From Actinomadura atramentaria DSM 43919 (GTDB lineage Bacteria; Actinomycetota; Actinomycetes; Streptosporangiales; Streptosporangiaceae), in NCBI RefSeq assembly GCF_000381885.1, contig NZ_KB907213.1, positions 106,151 through 170,150 of the forward strand: a stretch of 64,000 nt of DNA. The letters run 5' to 3'. The notes under the pieces were generated by a model that worked only from the letters and a program-made list of their open reading frames with translations, searched no databases and had not been told where the DNA came from. Shown here in pieces: positions 34,209 to 43,196 of the stretch; within the stretch, counting starts at the first letter, position 1; each line of letters starts with the position of its first letter. The position numbers were made by a program, and so were the translations under genes.

Positions 34209-35453
34209 GTGAAGAGCGATGCGCGCACGAAACTGGGGTCCGATTTCGGGTGGTTGTGGTCGGCCTACGCCGTCAGCACGTACGGCACGTGGATCGCGTT
34301 CGGGACGTTCCCGCTCGTCGCGGTGCGCGTCCTGCACTCGTCGGCGTTCGCCGTCTCGCTGCTGGAGGCCGCCGGGCTCGCCGTCGCGGCGCTCGTCGCG
34401 GTGCCGCTCGGCCCGTGGGTCGAGCACCGGGCGAAGCGGCCCGTGATGGTCGGGACGGACCTGGTCCGGTTCCTCGTCATGGCCAGCGTCCCGGCCGCGT
34501 ACCTGGCCGGAGTGCTGACGTACGCACAACTGCTGGTCGTGTCGGTCGTCTCGGGGACGGCGGGCATCGCGTTCACCGCCGCGTCCGGCGCGTACCTGAA
34601 GCACCTCGTCGCGGCGGACCGCCTGCTCGTCGCGAACGGCCGGTTCGAGGGCACGAGCTGGCTGGCGACGGCGGCCGGGCCGCCGCTCGGCGGCGCGCTC
34701 GTCGGGCTGCTCGGCCCGGTCGTCACCATCGCGGCGGACGCGTTCAGCTATCTGCTCTCCGCGCTCGGAATCCTGCGCATCCGGGGCGGCGACGTGGCGT
34801 CGCCGTGCGCCGCGCGCGTCACCGGGCTGTCGAACGGCTGGCGGTTCATCTTCCACGACCCTTTCCTGCGGCGGCTTTTCCTCAACGCGATGACGGTCAA
34901 CGGGCTGATCATGGCGACCGGCCCGCTCATGGCGGTCCTGCTGCTCGGCGAATACCGCTTTCCGGCCTGGCAGTACGGGCTGGCCTTCGGGATTCCGGCG
35001 CTCGGCGGGTTCGTCGGGGCGCGCCTTTCCGCACGTCTCGTCGCGCAGTACGGCCGACACCGCGTCATGGTCGTGTTCGGGTGGCTGCGCTCGATCTTCC
35101 CGCTGGGCTTGGCGCTGACCCGTCCAGGAATTCCGGGCCTTCTGACCGTGATCGTCGTCGAAGCCCTGCTGATCGCGGCGATGGGCGTCTTCAACCCGAT
35201 CAGCGCGACGGAACGCCTCCAGCGGACGCCCGCCGACCGTGTCGCGCAGGTCGTCAGCGCGTGGAGCATCAGCAGCAAGCTCTCCCAGGCCGCGTTCATG
35301 ACGGCTTGGGGCGTCCTCGGAACGCTGACGAGCCCGCTCACCGCGATCACCATTTCGGGCGTGCTGCTGCTTGCGACTCCGCTTCTTCTTCCGCAGCGCG
35401 CCCCGGCGGCGCTCACCGCCTCGCCATCTGAAGAAAGTGCTGGTTGTGCATGA
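34209..35453 (+). CDS. MFS transporter, multidrug-export type
   Basis: The 414-aa protein has ten to twelve hydrophobic helices and the family pattern of MFS_3/enterobactin-exporter-like carriers (SAYAVSTYGTWIAFGTFPLVAVRVL, HRAKRPVMVGTDLVRFL). The GTG at 34209 is the start most consistent with the family. Divergent LysR suggests induction by a substrate. Its last 41 bp overlap the convergent VOC gene. Confidence 0.87.
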   Translation: MKSDARTKLGSDFGWLWSAYAVSTYGTWIAFGTFPLVAVRVLHSSAFAVSLLEAAGLAVAALVAVPLGPWVEHRAKRPVMVGTDLVRFLVMASVPAAYLAGVLTYAQLLVVSVVSGTAGIAFTAASGAYLKHLVAADRLLVANGRFEGTSWLATAAGPPLGGALVGLLGPVVTIAADAFSYLLSALGILRIRGGDVASPCAARVTGLSNGWRFIFHDPFLRRLFLNAMTVNGLIMATGPLMAVLLLGEYRFPAWQYGLAFGIPALGGFVGARLSARLVAQYGRHRVMVVFGWLRSIFPLGLALTRPGIPGLLTVIVVEALLIAAMGVFNPISATERLQRTPADRVAQVVSAWSISSKLSQAAFMTAWGVLGTLTSPLTAITISGVLLLATPLLLPQRAPAALTASPSEESAGCA

Positions 35454-35814
35454 CGCCGAGCACATTCCCGAAAGGGTCCACGACGGACGCGGTGACGAAT
35501 CCCGGCCCGCGTTCGACCGGCTTCTCGTACGTCTCCGCGCCGAGGGAAAGCAGCCGCGCGAATACCGCCTCGACGTCGTCCACGTGCCAGTAGACGACCG
35601 CGCCGCCGGCTTCGGCGGAACGGTTCGGGGCGAAGCGGCTGTCGATGATTCCCAGTTCGTCCTCGTCCCCGCCGATGCGGAACTCGGCGTACGCGAGCGT
35701 CCCGTCGATCGGGCGCGTGAAGTACGGCTCGACGCCCAGCAGTTCGGTGTACCAGCGCGCGGCGGCGGCGACGTCGGCGGCGTAGAAGCTGACGGTGGTG
35801 AGGCCCTGCAGCAT
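35413..35814 (-). CDS. VOC family protein
   Basis: The 133-aa protein has one glyoxalase-fold pair: MLQGLTTVSFYAADVAAAARWYTELLGVEPYF and VDDVEAVFARLLSLGAE...ERGPGFVTASVVDPFGNVLGVMHN. The latter is the ending of bleomycin-resistance/PhnB-like proteins. It is divergent from a WYL regulator (88-bp gap), a frequent regulator-VOC pairing. Confidence 0.88.
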   Translation of the reverse strand: MLQGLTTVSFYAADVAAAARWYTELLGVEPYFTRPIDGTLAYAEFRIGGDEDELGIIDSRFAPNRSAEAGGAVVYWHVDDVEAVFARLLSLGAETYEKPVERGPGFVTASVVDPFGNVLGVMHNQHFLQMARR

Positions 35815-35902
35815 GGTCGGGTTCCTTCCCGGTTGGCGACGTCACCCATACTCCGGGGCGAAGTGTTCATCTTCTGACCACTTTGTTGGAGAATCTTCGG
35901 TC

Positions 35903-36877
35903 ATGCGCGCCGATCGCCTCGTGGCCGTCCTCCTGCTCATGCAGACGCGCGGCCGGGTGACCGCCGCCGGGCTCGCCGCCGAGCTGGAGGTGTCGGTCGC
36001 CACCGCCCGCCGGGACCTGGCGGCGCTCGCGGCGGCGGGCGTCCCGGTTTATCCACAGCCCGGCCGCGGCGGCGGCTGGTCGCTGGTCGGCGGGGCGCGC
36101 ACCGATCTGAGCGGGTTGACGTCGGGCGAGGCGCGGGCGCTGTTCCTGCTCGCGGGCCCCGCCGCGGCCGCCTCGCCGGAGGCCGGGGCTGCGCTGCGCA
36201 AGCTGATGGGCGCGCTCCCGCACACGTTCCGCGACGACGCGCGGGCCGCCGCGGACGCGACGCTCGTCGATCCCGTCCGATGGGGCGAGAGCGGGCGCGC
36301 CCGGCCCGCGACGGTCGACCTGCTCCAGACGGCCGTGATCGGCCGCCGCAAGGTCCGGCTGACCTACACCGGACGCGGCGCGGAAACGTCCGCGAGGCTG
36401 GTCGATCCGTGGGGCCTGATCGACAAGGACGACGTCTGGTACCTGCTCGCGGGCACCGACCGGGGGCGGCGGACGTTCCGCGTCGACCGGATCGTCACGG
36501 CCGAGCCCACCGACGAGCCCGCCGACCGCCCCGGCGACCTCGCCCTCGACGCGGCCTGGCGCGAGGTCGTGGACGAGATCGAACGGCGGCGCTCGCGCAC
36601 CTGGGCGACCGTGCTCGTGGAGGCACGGTTCGTCGCCGTCCTGAACGACCGGTTCGGCCGCCACTTCCAGACGGACGGCGAGTCCGCGGACGGCCGCGTC
36701 CGCGCCCGCGTCGCCGCACCGACCCCCCGCGACATCGCCCGCCACCTCGCGGGCTGGGGCAACCTGCTCGAAGTCCTCGAACCCCGGTCCGTCCAGGACG
36801 AACTAGCCCGGATCGGCAGCGAACTGGTCGCCCGCTACGCCATCGACCGAAGTCCCGGGAATTCGCTTTCTGACTAA
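35903..36877 (+). CDS. HTH/WYL-domain transcriptional regulator
   Basis: The 324-aa protein has an N-terminal HTH_11 domain (MRADRLVAVLLLMQTRGRVTAAGLAAELEVSVATARRDLAAL) and a WYL domain from about residue 135 (VIGRRKVRLTYTGRG...LVDPWGLIDKDDVWYLLAG). WYL domains sense nucleotides or other small ligands. It probably regulates the divergent VOC gene. 36878-37068 holds no gene; two copies of CCCGGGAAT lie near its left end. Confidence 0.93.
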   Translation: MRADRLVAVLLLMQTRGRVTAAGLAAELEVSVATARRDLAALAAAGVPVYPQPGRGGGWSLVGGARTDLSGLTSGEARALFLLAGPAAAASPEAGAALRKLMGALPHTFRDDARAAADATLVDPVRWGESGRARPATVDLLQTAVIGRRKVRLTYTGRGAETSARLVDPWGLIDKDDVWYLLAGTDRGRRTFRVDRIVTAEPTDEPADRPGDLALDAAWREVVDEIERRRSRTWATVLVEARFVAVLNDRFGRHFQTDGESADGRVRARVAAPTPRDIARHLAGWGNLLEVLEPRSVQDELARIGSELVARYAIDRSPGNSLSD

Positions 36878-37068
36878 TCCCGGGAATGCAATTAATGACG
36901 ACCGGTGTCGGGACGAAAAGACCCTACCGGTGGCGTCGGCGGGCCGTCCTCTGAAACTCGCGGGTAACTCTGGGAATCGTCTGGCCGTTTGTGGTCGCGG
37001 TTCCGCAGCGGACGATTCGCGGCCGCTCGGTTAGAGTCGCGTCCGGCAGGCCCACGAAAGGAGAACAT

Positions 37069-38334
37069 ATGGCGCTGTCCAAGCTCGGCGGCGGTTCCAC
37101 TCCGCCACTTGAACTCCTGTTCGAAATCGCGACCCGCGCCCGGCTTCTGGCCTCTCCGCTCACGACCGGTTCCGGAACCGACGAGGACATCACCTTCGAG
37201 CAGGCGGTCGCGGTGACGCTGTCCTCGACGCCCGTCGCCCCGGTGCTTACCGACCCGGACCTGGCCGTGGTGGCGAAGGTCGCCGAGAACGATTCCGAGC
37301 GTGCCGAAAGCCTTCTCGCCGGAATCGCCGGCCTGCGCGCGGACCTCGCCGCGCAGGCCGAGCAGATCGGCGATCCGCAGCTCAGCGCCCGGTTGGCGGC
37401 CGCCGCGACGGCGGCCGCCGAGTTCGACGCCGACGCATACGCGCTGCCGCTGCCGGAGGACGACGACATCGCGCTCGTCGTCGACGCGGTGAACGAAGAG
37501 GTCGCCCGCGTCGGCGACCTGCTCGCGGGAACGAGCACCGCGGTCCCCGCCGAGGCCGTCCACCAGTCGATCCTCCATTCGCTGCGCACCACGACCCCGG
37601 CGGTGGCGGTTCCGCCGCGTTCCGGTGACGCCGAGCCGCTGGTCCGCAGGGTTCCGGAGGCCGACGCGGTCACCCGGCTCGCCGCTCGCGACAGCGCGGC
37701 GCGAAATGACGCCGTGAGGGCGGCGGGCCGCCTTTACTGGCAGGACGAATTGCTGCGCCAGGCGCTCGAAGCGGAAACACCGCCGGACCCCGGCCCCACC
37801 AAGTCGTATCTCAGCGGGAACCAGCCGGCCCAGGACCCGATGGCCATCGCGTCCCTCATCGCCAGAATCCATGTGGACCACCTCGCCTTTTCGCTCGGCG
37901 TCTCCCAGGGAATCGGCAATGCCTGCCGCCAGCGGGTCGCGCGGTCCGCGCCCGTCCAGGCCGCCCACCGGCAGACGGTGGCCGCCTACGAACCGCTGCC
38001 GCCCCTTTACGGCCCCTACGGACCCTGGAACGGCTGGGGCCCGCGCAGGCCCTACGACCCCGACAACCCGACCGAGGACGGAGACCACATCTTCGATCCC
38101 GAACTGGGCAAGATCCGCGAGCTCACCGCCCGCGAGAAGATCATCCGGAACTGGGGCGTCGGCGGCTTCTTCGTCGGCTGGGTCGGCGGAGCCACCGTGG
38201 GCGTGATCGGCACCGCCCCCGTGGGCGGCGCGGGCGGACTCATCGGCGCCCCCGTCGGCGGCGCCCTCGGAACCGCCGCCGGAATGAAGATCGGCGAATG
38301 GGTGGCCGACACCTTCTACGCCAACGCCACCTGA
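37069..38334 (+). CDS. Orphan protein with C-terminal glycine-zipper segment, 421 aa
   Basis: A clear start (AAAGGAG, 7 nt before ATG) opens a protein of unknown family. Residues 1-230 are Ala/Asp/Glu-rich helices, 231-320 are helical with RLYWQDELLRQAL, followed by a Pro/Tyr/Gly linker (PLYGPYGPWNGWGPRRPY) and an ~50-residue glycine-rich hydrophobic stretch (VGGFFVGWVGGATVG...GGALGTAAGMKIGEW) of the glycine-zipper kind that can insert into membranes. No signal peptide. The codon third positions are slightly less GC-biased than neighbours, which may mean later arrival. Function unknown; membrane-active or envelope roles are possible. Confidence 0.8.
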   Translation: MALSKLGGGSTPPLELLFEIATRARLLASPLTTGSGTDEDITFEQAVAVTLSSTPVAPVLTDPDLAVVAKVAENDSERAESLLAGIAGLRADLAAQAEQIGDPQLSARLAAAATAAAEFDADAYALPLPEDDDIALVVDAVNEEVARVGDLLAGTSTAVPAEAVHQSILHSLRTTTPAVAVPPRSGDAEPLVRRVPEADAVTRLAARDSAARNDAVRAAGRLYWQDELLRQALEAETPPDPGPTKSYLSGNQPAQDPMAIASLIARIHVDHLAFSLGVSQGIGNACRQRVARSAPVQAAHRQTVAAYEPLPPLYGPYGPWNGWGPRRPYDPDNPTEDGDHIFDPELGKIRELTAREKIIRNWGVGGFFVGWVGGATVGVIGTAPVGGAGGLIGAPVGGALGTAAGMKIGEWVADTFYANAT

Positions 38335-38529
38335 CAGAACCCGACCCCCGGAGCCCGCTCGCCCCCCGCCCGGGCCCCACCCCGTTCCCACATCCACGCT
38401 CGGCCGCCGGGCTCGCCAATCGGGCAACCGCGCCCAGGCCAGGTGACGCAGTCCCGCGCCGATCGACCACGGCCACCAGGCGCCGCCCGCGACAACACCG
38501 CCTCGCCCGCTGAGAAATCGTGGGCTCGC
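38335..38529. other. Gene-free gap
   Basis: Between the glycine-zipper gene and the tetR remnant I see no supported gene, stem-loop or repeat. Confidence 0.5.
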
Positions 38530-38938
38530 TCAGGGGCGTGTTGTCGGCCAGGCGGTCAGTGCCACTTCGACGGCTGCGGTGAGTTGGGCGGCGGTCGCGC
38601 CGTCCTGGGCTCGTTGCGAGAGTCCTTGGAGGACGATGGCGAAGTAGTCGGCCAAGGCCCGGGGGTCGGTTTCGGCGGGCAGTTCCCCCGCCTGTTGCGC
38701 CTCCCGCAGCCGGGCCTCGAAGCCGTCCACGTTCTTGTTGTGCAGATCGCGGAGGAACGCCCCCACCTCCGCGTCCGCCGGAGTGACGTTGGTCGCCGCG
38801 CTCGTGGCCAGGCAGCCGGCGGGGTGCGCCGGGTCCGGGTAGATGACCGCGGCCTCCCGGAGGATGCGCGCGAACGCCCCGTACGCGGTGGGCTCCTCGC
38901 GGAGCGCCGCCCTGTGGTCGGCATTCGACGCCGGGATC
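38530..38938 (-). pseudogene. TetR-family regulator remnant, C-terminal part only
   Basis: The leftward frame ends with a normal TetR C-terminal ligand domain (REEPTAYGAFARILREAA, HPAGCLATSAATNVTPAD, PRALADYFAIVLQGLSQRAQDGAT). The helix-turn-helix that should begin ~65 residues further upstream is missing: at about 38940 the reading frame enters the opposite-strand SDR sequence. About 135 of ~195 residues remain. It cannot bind DNA in this form. Confidence 0.8.
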
Positions 38939-38956
38939 TCCGACCACGCGCCTGAG

Positions 38957-39460
38957 CCGTTCGCCGACATCATCGTCAACAACGCCGGCATCGGACGCAG
39001 CGCGGACCTGGCGTCGCTGACCGAGGACGGTTTCGACGAGGTCTTCGCCGTGAACGTGCGAGCACCGTTCTTTATCGTGCAAGAGGGCTTGAAGCGACTG
39101 CGCGACGCGGGCCGGATCATCAACATCTCCAGCGGCGCGGCCCATCTGGCAATGCCGGAGGCAATCGCCTACGGCGCCACCAAGAGCGCCCTGGACAACT
39201 TCACTCTTAACCTCGCGAAGGAGCTGGGTGCGCGGGGCATCACGGCGAACTCGGTCGCGCCCGGAATCATCGACACGGACGTGAACGCGGGCTGGCTGCG
39301 AGGCAATCCGGAGGCCGAGGCCCATGCGGCATCACTGGCCGCTCTGGGCCGCGTCGGCCGTCCGGAGGACGTCGCCGACATCGTGGCATTCCTGGCCTCG
39401 GACGACGCCCGCTGGGTCACCGGCAGGACAATCGACGCCACCGGCGGTTCGGGCCTTTGA
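38957..39460 (+). pseudogene. SDR oxidoreductase remnant, missing its N-terminal cofactor loop
   Basis: From 38957 the plus-strand frame reads DIIVNNAGIGRSADLASL, later NISSGAAHLAMPEAIAYGATKSAL (catalytic Tyr and Lys) and ends WVTGRTIDATGGSGL, a complete SDR C-terminal two-thirds. The first ~80 residues with TGxxxGxG are gone; instead the frame continues into tetR antisense sequence. A chance ATG at 38843 keeps a frame open but would make a chimera without the NAD(P) site. The normal partner arrangement would be tetR and SDR divergent; one deletion took the front of both. Confidence 0.8.
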
Positions 39461-39529
39461 GCGTTTCCGTCCGGGCGGTGACTTCCCGCCCGAACACCGC
39501 CTGAGCCCGCCCTGCCGATGGACTCGCTG

Positions 39530-40166
39530 ACGTGTCCAGGCCGGTGGTCGCGGAAGAACGACGTGATGTCGTCCGCCAGAAGGGCGGACTCTTCGCGGGC
39601 GGCGAAGTGGCCGCCGCGCGGCATCCGCGTGCAGCGGGTGACGTTGTAAATCCGCTCTGCCCAGCTTCGCGGCGGGTGGCTCAGGTCGGCCGGGAACAGC
39701 GCGACGGCCGTGGGAACGTCCACGCGTTCAACGCGCCGCGTCAGGCCCTGCGCGTATTCGTAGTACGGACGGAACGAGGTCGAGATCGTGTCGGTGAACC
39801 AGGAGAGCGACGCCTGGGTGAGCAGGAAATCGTCGCTGAAAGGGATGCCCTCGCCGTCGCTCCACGCGCGGTACTTCTCCAGCGTCCAGGCGAGCAGCCC
39901 GGCGGGCGAATCCGCCAGGCCAGGGCTCAGCGTCAGCGGGCGCGTGCTCTGTTCGTGCTGGTATCCGCCCTCGCGCGTCTGCTCGGTGAGCGAGCACCGC
40001 TGCGGCGAAAAGGCGAACCCGGGCAGCGAGGGCACGATCACCGTGAAAGCGTCCCCGCGTCCCAGCCGCTCACCGGCCACGACGCGGCCCACCGCGTCGC
40101 GCGCAGCCGGGCGCGCAGCTCGTCCAGTTCCGCGTCGTCGACCGCGATCACGGGCGTGCGAGACAT
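39530..40166 (-). pseudogene. Epoxide hydrolase remnant with two internal deletions
   Basis: An ATG at 40166 starts a normal epoxide-hydrolase N-terminus (MSRTPVIAVDDAELDELRAR) of ~25 residues. The match then jumps, with a frame change, to FTVIVPSLPGFAFSP (normally near residue 120). It jumps again in frame to EQTREGGYQHEQSTRPLTL (normally near residue 250), and runs on to GGHFAAREE near the usual end. The nucleophile region (GGDWG) lies in the second missing part, so no activity is possible. The natural stop is also lost near 39530. Confidence 0.8.
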
Positions 40167-40212
40167 CCGGACCCGCCCCTGCCCGGAAGGCGGCCGGACG
40201 AACCGCGGTCGC

Positions 40213-41205
40213 TTAGACGGGCGGCTGGTCGTGCGGCCACTGCCGGGGCGCGTCCTGCCGCATCGGCTGACCGTAGGGCGGCTGCGGCGGCGGCAGCGCA
40301 GGCTGCGTCTCCCCGCGCCGCTTCCGGTAGGCGTCCCTGGCGCGGCCGCCGAGACGCCTTCCCCCGTCCTGCAGCCGCCGCGCGCGCTCGCCCGCCGCCG
40401 CGTCCCGCACCCGGTCCGCCGACTGCCGGCCGAGTTCGTGCAGCCGCCGCGCCCGGTCCGACTCGGCCGCCTGCCGCGCCAGCCGCGCCGCGTTCCCCTG
40501 GACGGCCTGCGCCCCGGCCTGCGCCCGGACGGCGCCCTGCCGCGCCGCCGCGACCGCGCGCCGGTACGTCCGCGCGCGCAGGACGACCGTGCCGCCCGCC
40601 CGGTCCGCGAGCGTGCGCCGCCGCCCGACGAGCGCCGGCACGCCGTTGGCCAGGAAGAACGCGACCGCGATCAGCCAGAGCAGCACCGCTGGGACGAACA
40701 GCCCCTCGAGGAGCAGCGCCCACGCCAGCGCGTACAGCCCGGTGCCGGACGCGGTGGCGACCAGCGCCCGGCGCAGCGCCCGCGCCTTGCCGGGCCGCGC
40801 GTCCGGGTCGGCGGCGCGCCGGACGCGCAGGTCCGCCGCGGCCTTGCCCACCGTCCGGCCCGTCCACGCCGCCGCGGCGAACTGGTGCAGCAGCTCGACC
40901 AGGACGAGCAGCAGCAGCGCCTCGTCCACCATCGCGACGACCGCGCCCCACACGCCCGCGCCGAACTCCGCGACGGCCTTCCCGACGTCGCCGCCGGAGA
41001 GCAGCAGCGCGACCCCGGCCGCCCACGCCTTGTGCGGCACGTCCTCGGCGGCGTACGCCTGCAGCCGCGCCCACGTGACGCCGCCCAGCAGCGCCGCGAC
41101 GACCAGGAGGACGCCGGAGTCGATCGCCCACGCCAGCAGCCGCCGACCACGCGGAGCCGATTCGGAGGCGCGCGGGGGAGGCGCGTGAACGGGAGGTCCG
41201 TACAA
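40213..41205 (-). CDS. RDD-family membrane protein
   Basis: The 330-aa protein begins with a Pro/Arg-rich cytoplasmic head, then an RDD domain: RRLLAWAIDSGVLLVVAALLG with the signature Arg/Asp, a second helix pair, AAWTGRTVGKAAADLRVRR, and two further helices to residue ~200. A long basic and Gln-rich coiled-coil-like tail follows. RDD proteins are small membrane proteins, some acting in Na+/H+ exchange; the tail here is unusual in length. Confidence 0.85.
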   Translation of the reverse strand: MYGPPVHAPPPRASESAPRGRRLLAWAIDSGVLLVVAALLGGVTWARLQAYAAEDVPHKAWAAGVALLLSGGDVGKAVAEFGAGVWGAVVAMVDEALLLLVLVELLHQFAAAAWTGRTVGKAAADLRVRRAADPDARPGKARALRRALVATASGTGLYALAWALLLEGLFVPAVLLWLIAVAFFLANGVPALVGRRRTLADRAGGTVVLRARTYRRAVAAARQGAVRAQAGAQAVQGNAARLARQAAESDRARRLHELGRQSADRVRDAAAGERARRLQDGGRRLGGRARDAYRKRRGETQPALPPPQPPYGQPMRQDAPRQWPHDQPPV

Positions 41206-41299
41206 GGCGAAAGGCCCTTCGCGTCGGCGGATCAGTCGCGAAGCCTAGCCGGTGGGCGGGTCGTCGGGGCCGCGGCGACCCGCCGGTCGGTTCAAAGGA

Positions 41300-41890
41300 T
41301 CAGAACGGGCCGAGGACGTTGTCCTGGGTCGGCGGGTTCGGGCTGCAGACGGTGTTGAACGCGCCCTCGCCGGTCGGCACGCCCTTCTTGTCGACGGGCG
41401 TCATGTTGACGGTGACGTCGTTGATGACGACCTTTCCATCGCCGTTCCCGCGGATGAAGAGCATCGAGCCGGACTTCACCGGCCCCGCGAGCGTCAGTTT
41501 CCCGTTCTTGGGGATCTTGACCTTCGGGTCGTCGACGTTCAGGAAGAATCCCGCCGCGGCCGAGCCGGTGAGCGCGTCCCCGTAGATCCGGACCCGCACG
41601 GAGACGAACTCGTGCCCGGCCGCGCGCAGTCCCTTCGCGTACGCGGCGGGGAAGACGAGCTTCTCCTTGCCGGCGATGGTCGGGTACGGGTCGTTGTCGC
41701 CCTGGGTGATGTCCGCCTTGACGGTGAGCTTGGCCGTCTTGCCGGTGGCGGTGGGAACGTCGCTGCGGCAGAGCGTCTTCAGCGTCAGCTTGTTCTGCGG
41801 CGGGGCGGCGGACGCGACCCCCTGCGTCGTCGCCGCGACGCAGACCGTGACGATTCCCGCGGCTACCAGCGATGTGCGCCGGATTCGCAT
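41300..41890 (-). CDS. Secreted hypothetical protein, 196 aa
   Basis: A signal peptide (MRIRRTSLVAAGIVTVCVAATTQG..ASAAPP, cleavage near residue 29) leads a beta-rich domain with one likely disulfide (TLCRSDV and NTVCSPN). GAGGAG lies 7 nt before the ATG. No known domain. An AT-rich tract at 41960-42025, rare in this genome, lies upstream and may hold a strong promoter; otherwise 41891-42171 contains no gene I can support. Confidence 0.75.
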   Translation of the reverse strand: MRIRRTSLVAAGIVTVCVAATTQGVASAAPPQNKLTLKTLCRSDVPTATGKTAKLTVKADITQGDNDPYPTIAGKEKLVFPAAYAKGLRAAGHEFVSVRVRIYGDALTGSAAAGFFLNVDDPKVKIPKNGKLTLAGPVKSGSMLFIRGNGDGKVVINDVTVNMTPVDKKGVPTGEGAFNTVCSPNPPTQDNVLGPF

Positions 41891-42171
41891 GGCGTCTCCT
41901 CGAGTGAATGGTGGTGGACGCCACAAGGAGATCACGGACGGCAACCGGGAAACCAGTACGAGAATTGATAAAGAATCGTCCGGGAGATCGTTGGTGCGCA
42001 TTTTATTATCATTTTCGGCGGCGGCCGGATCGTGAACTGCGGCGACGGCCGCGAATTCGGTGCTGACCATTTCCGGATTCCTCCGCGGGACAACCCCCGA
42101 GCCGCGCGGGACGTCGGGCGCCGAGGACCCGCCGGGGCCGGGTCGCGGGGTCCATCCGGCCCGTCGTCGCG

Positions 42172-43119
42172 CTAACCGTGAGCTGGCTCCCGCGCGACGG
42201 CGCGCCAGGCTGACGGCGTCGTGCCGCGCGCCCGCCGGAACGCGACGCTGAACGCGAACGCGTCCGCGTACCCGACCCGGCGGGCCACGGCCGCGACGGT
42301 CGCGTCGCCGCCGCGCAGCAGGTCGGCGGCGAGCGCCATCCGCCAGCCCGTCAGGTACCGCAGCGGCGGCTCGCCGACGAGCGCGGCGAACCGCGCGGCG
42401 AACGCGGCGCGCGACAGGCCCGCCTCGGCGGCGAGCGCCGCGACCGTCCAGCGGCGCGCCGGGTCCTCGTGCAGGGCGCGCAGCGCGGCGCCGACGGCGG
42501 CGTCCGCGAGGGCGCGGTGCCAGGCGGGCGGCCCCGCGTCCGGCCGCGCGCACCACGCGCGCAGCGCCAGGACGAGGACGAGGTCCAGCAGCCGGTCCAG
42601 GACGGCGTCCTGGCCGGGCTCGTCGCGGCCGACCTCGGCGGCGAGCAGGTCCAGCGCGGCGCGGGTGCCCGGCCCGGCGGGGACGACGGCGAGCGGCGGC
42701 AGCGCGTCCAGCAGCCGGTCCCCGACGTCGCCGCGCAGCTCGTACGCGCCGCGCAGCAGCGTCGTCGCGCCGGGCTCGTCCGCGCCGTAGGTGCGCGGCG
42801 CGAACAGGCGGTGCGCCGCCTCGGGGTCGCCGTTGAGGACGCGTTTGCGCCCGGCGCGGATCTCGACCTGCGGCGGCGTGCCCGGCGCGTCCGCCACGAC
42901 GTGGCTCCCCGGCCCCCGGACGAGCGCGACGTCGCCCGCCGCGAGCGGCACCGGCTCGCCGCCCTCGACGCGGATCGACGCGGTCCCGCCGAGCGCCGCG
43001 ACGACGGTGAGCGGCGGCGCGTCCGCGAACGTCAGCGACCAGGGCGGGCGCTGCACGAGCCGCCGGATGACGGCGTTGCGGGCCCGCGCGCGGTGGAGCA
43101 CGTCGCTGAGAACGTCCAT
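42172..43119 (-). CDS. AraC-family regulator
   Basis: The 315-aa protein has an N-terminal cupin-like ligand domain (MDVLSDVLHRARARNAVIRRLVQRPPWSLTF..., with GEPVPLAAGDVALVRGPGSHVV) and a C-terminal double HTH (WTVAALAAEAGLSRAAFAARF and ADLLRGGDATVAAVARRVGYADAFAFSVAFRRARGTTPSAWR). It is divergent from the NmrA-like gene at 43197 (77-bp gap) and likely controls it. It is a paralogue of the AraC protein at 47819. Confidence 0.93.
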   Translation of the reverse strand: MDVLSDVLHRARARNAVIRRLVQRPPWSLTFADAPPLTVVAALGGTASIRVEGGEPVPLAAGDVALVRGPGSHVVADAPGTPPQVEIRAGRKRVLNGDPEAAHRLFAPRTYGADEPGATTLLRGAYELRGDVGDRLLDALPPLAVVPAGPGTRAALDLLAAEVGRDEPGQDAVLDRLLDLVLVLALRAWCARPDAGPPAWHRALADAAVGAALRALHEDPARRWTVAALAAEAGLSRAAFAARFAALVGEPPLRYLTGWRMALAADLLRGGDATVAAVARRVGYADAFAFSVAFRRARGTTPSAWRAVAREPAHG

Positions 43120-43196
43120 GCGGTTCAGACGATCACAAAGGTCCGGGCGACGTCCACCCATTCGCCATCTCGTCTGACCGCGCTTGGCTGGACGGC

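Noticed and set aside
38843..39460. Intact SDR gene starting at 38843
   Set aside because: The first ~38 residues are antisense tetR sequence and the cofactor loop is missing, so it is treated as a remnant.
39169..39530. C-terminal continuation of the epoxide hydrolase frame
   Set aside because: Beyond ~39530 the frame only reads the reverse of the SDR remnant.
42060..42251. Small plus-strand open frame
   Set aside because: No ribosome site; it overlaps the 3' end of the AraC gene and has shadow-like composition.
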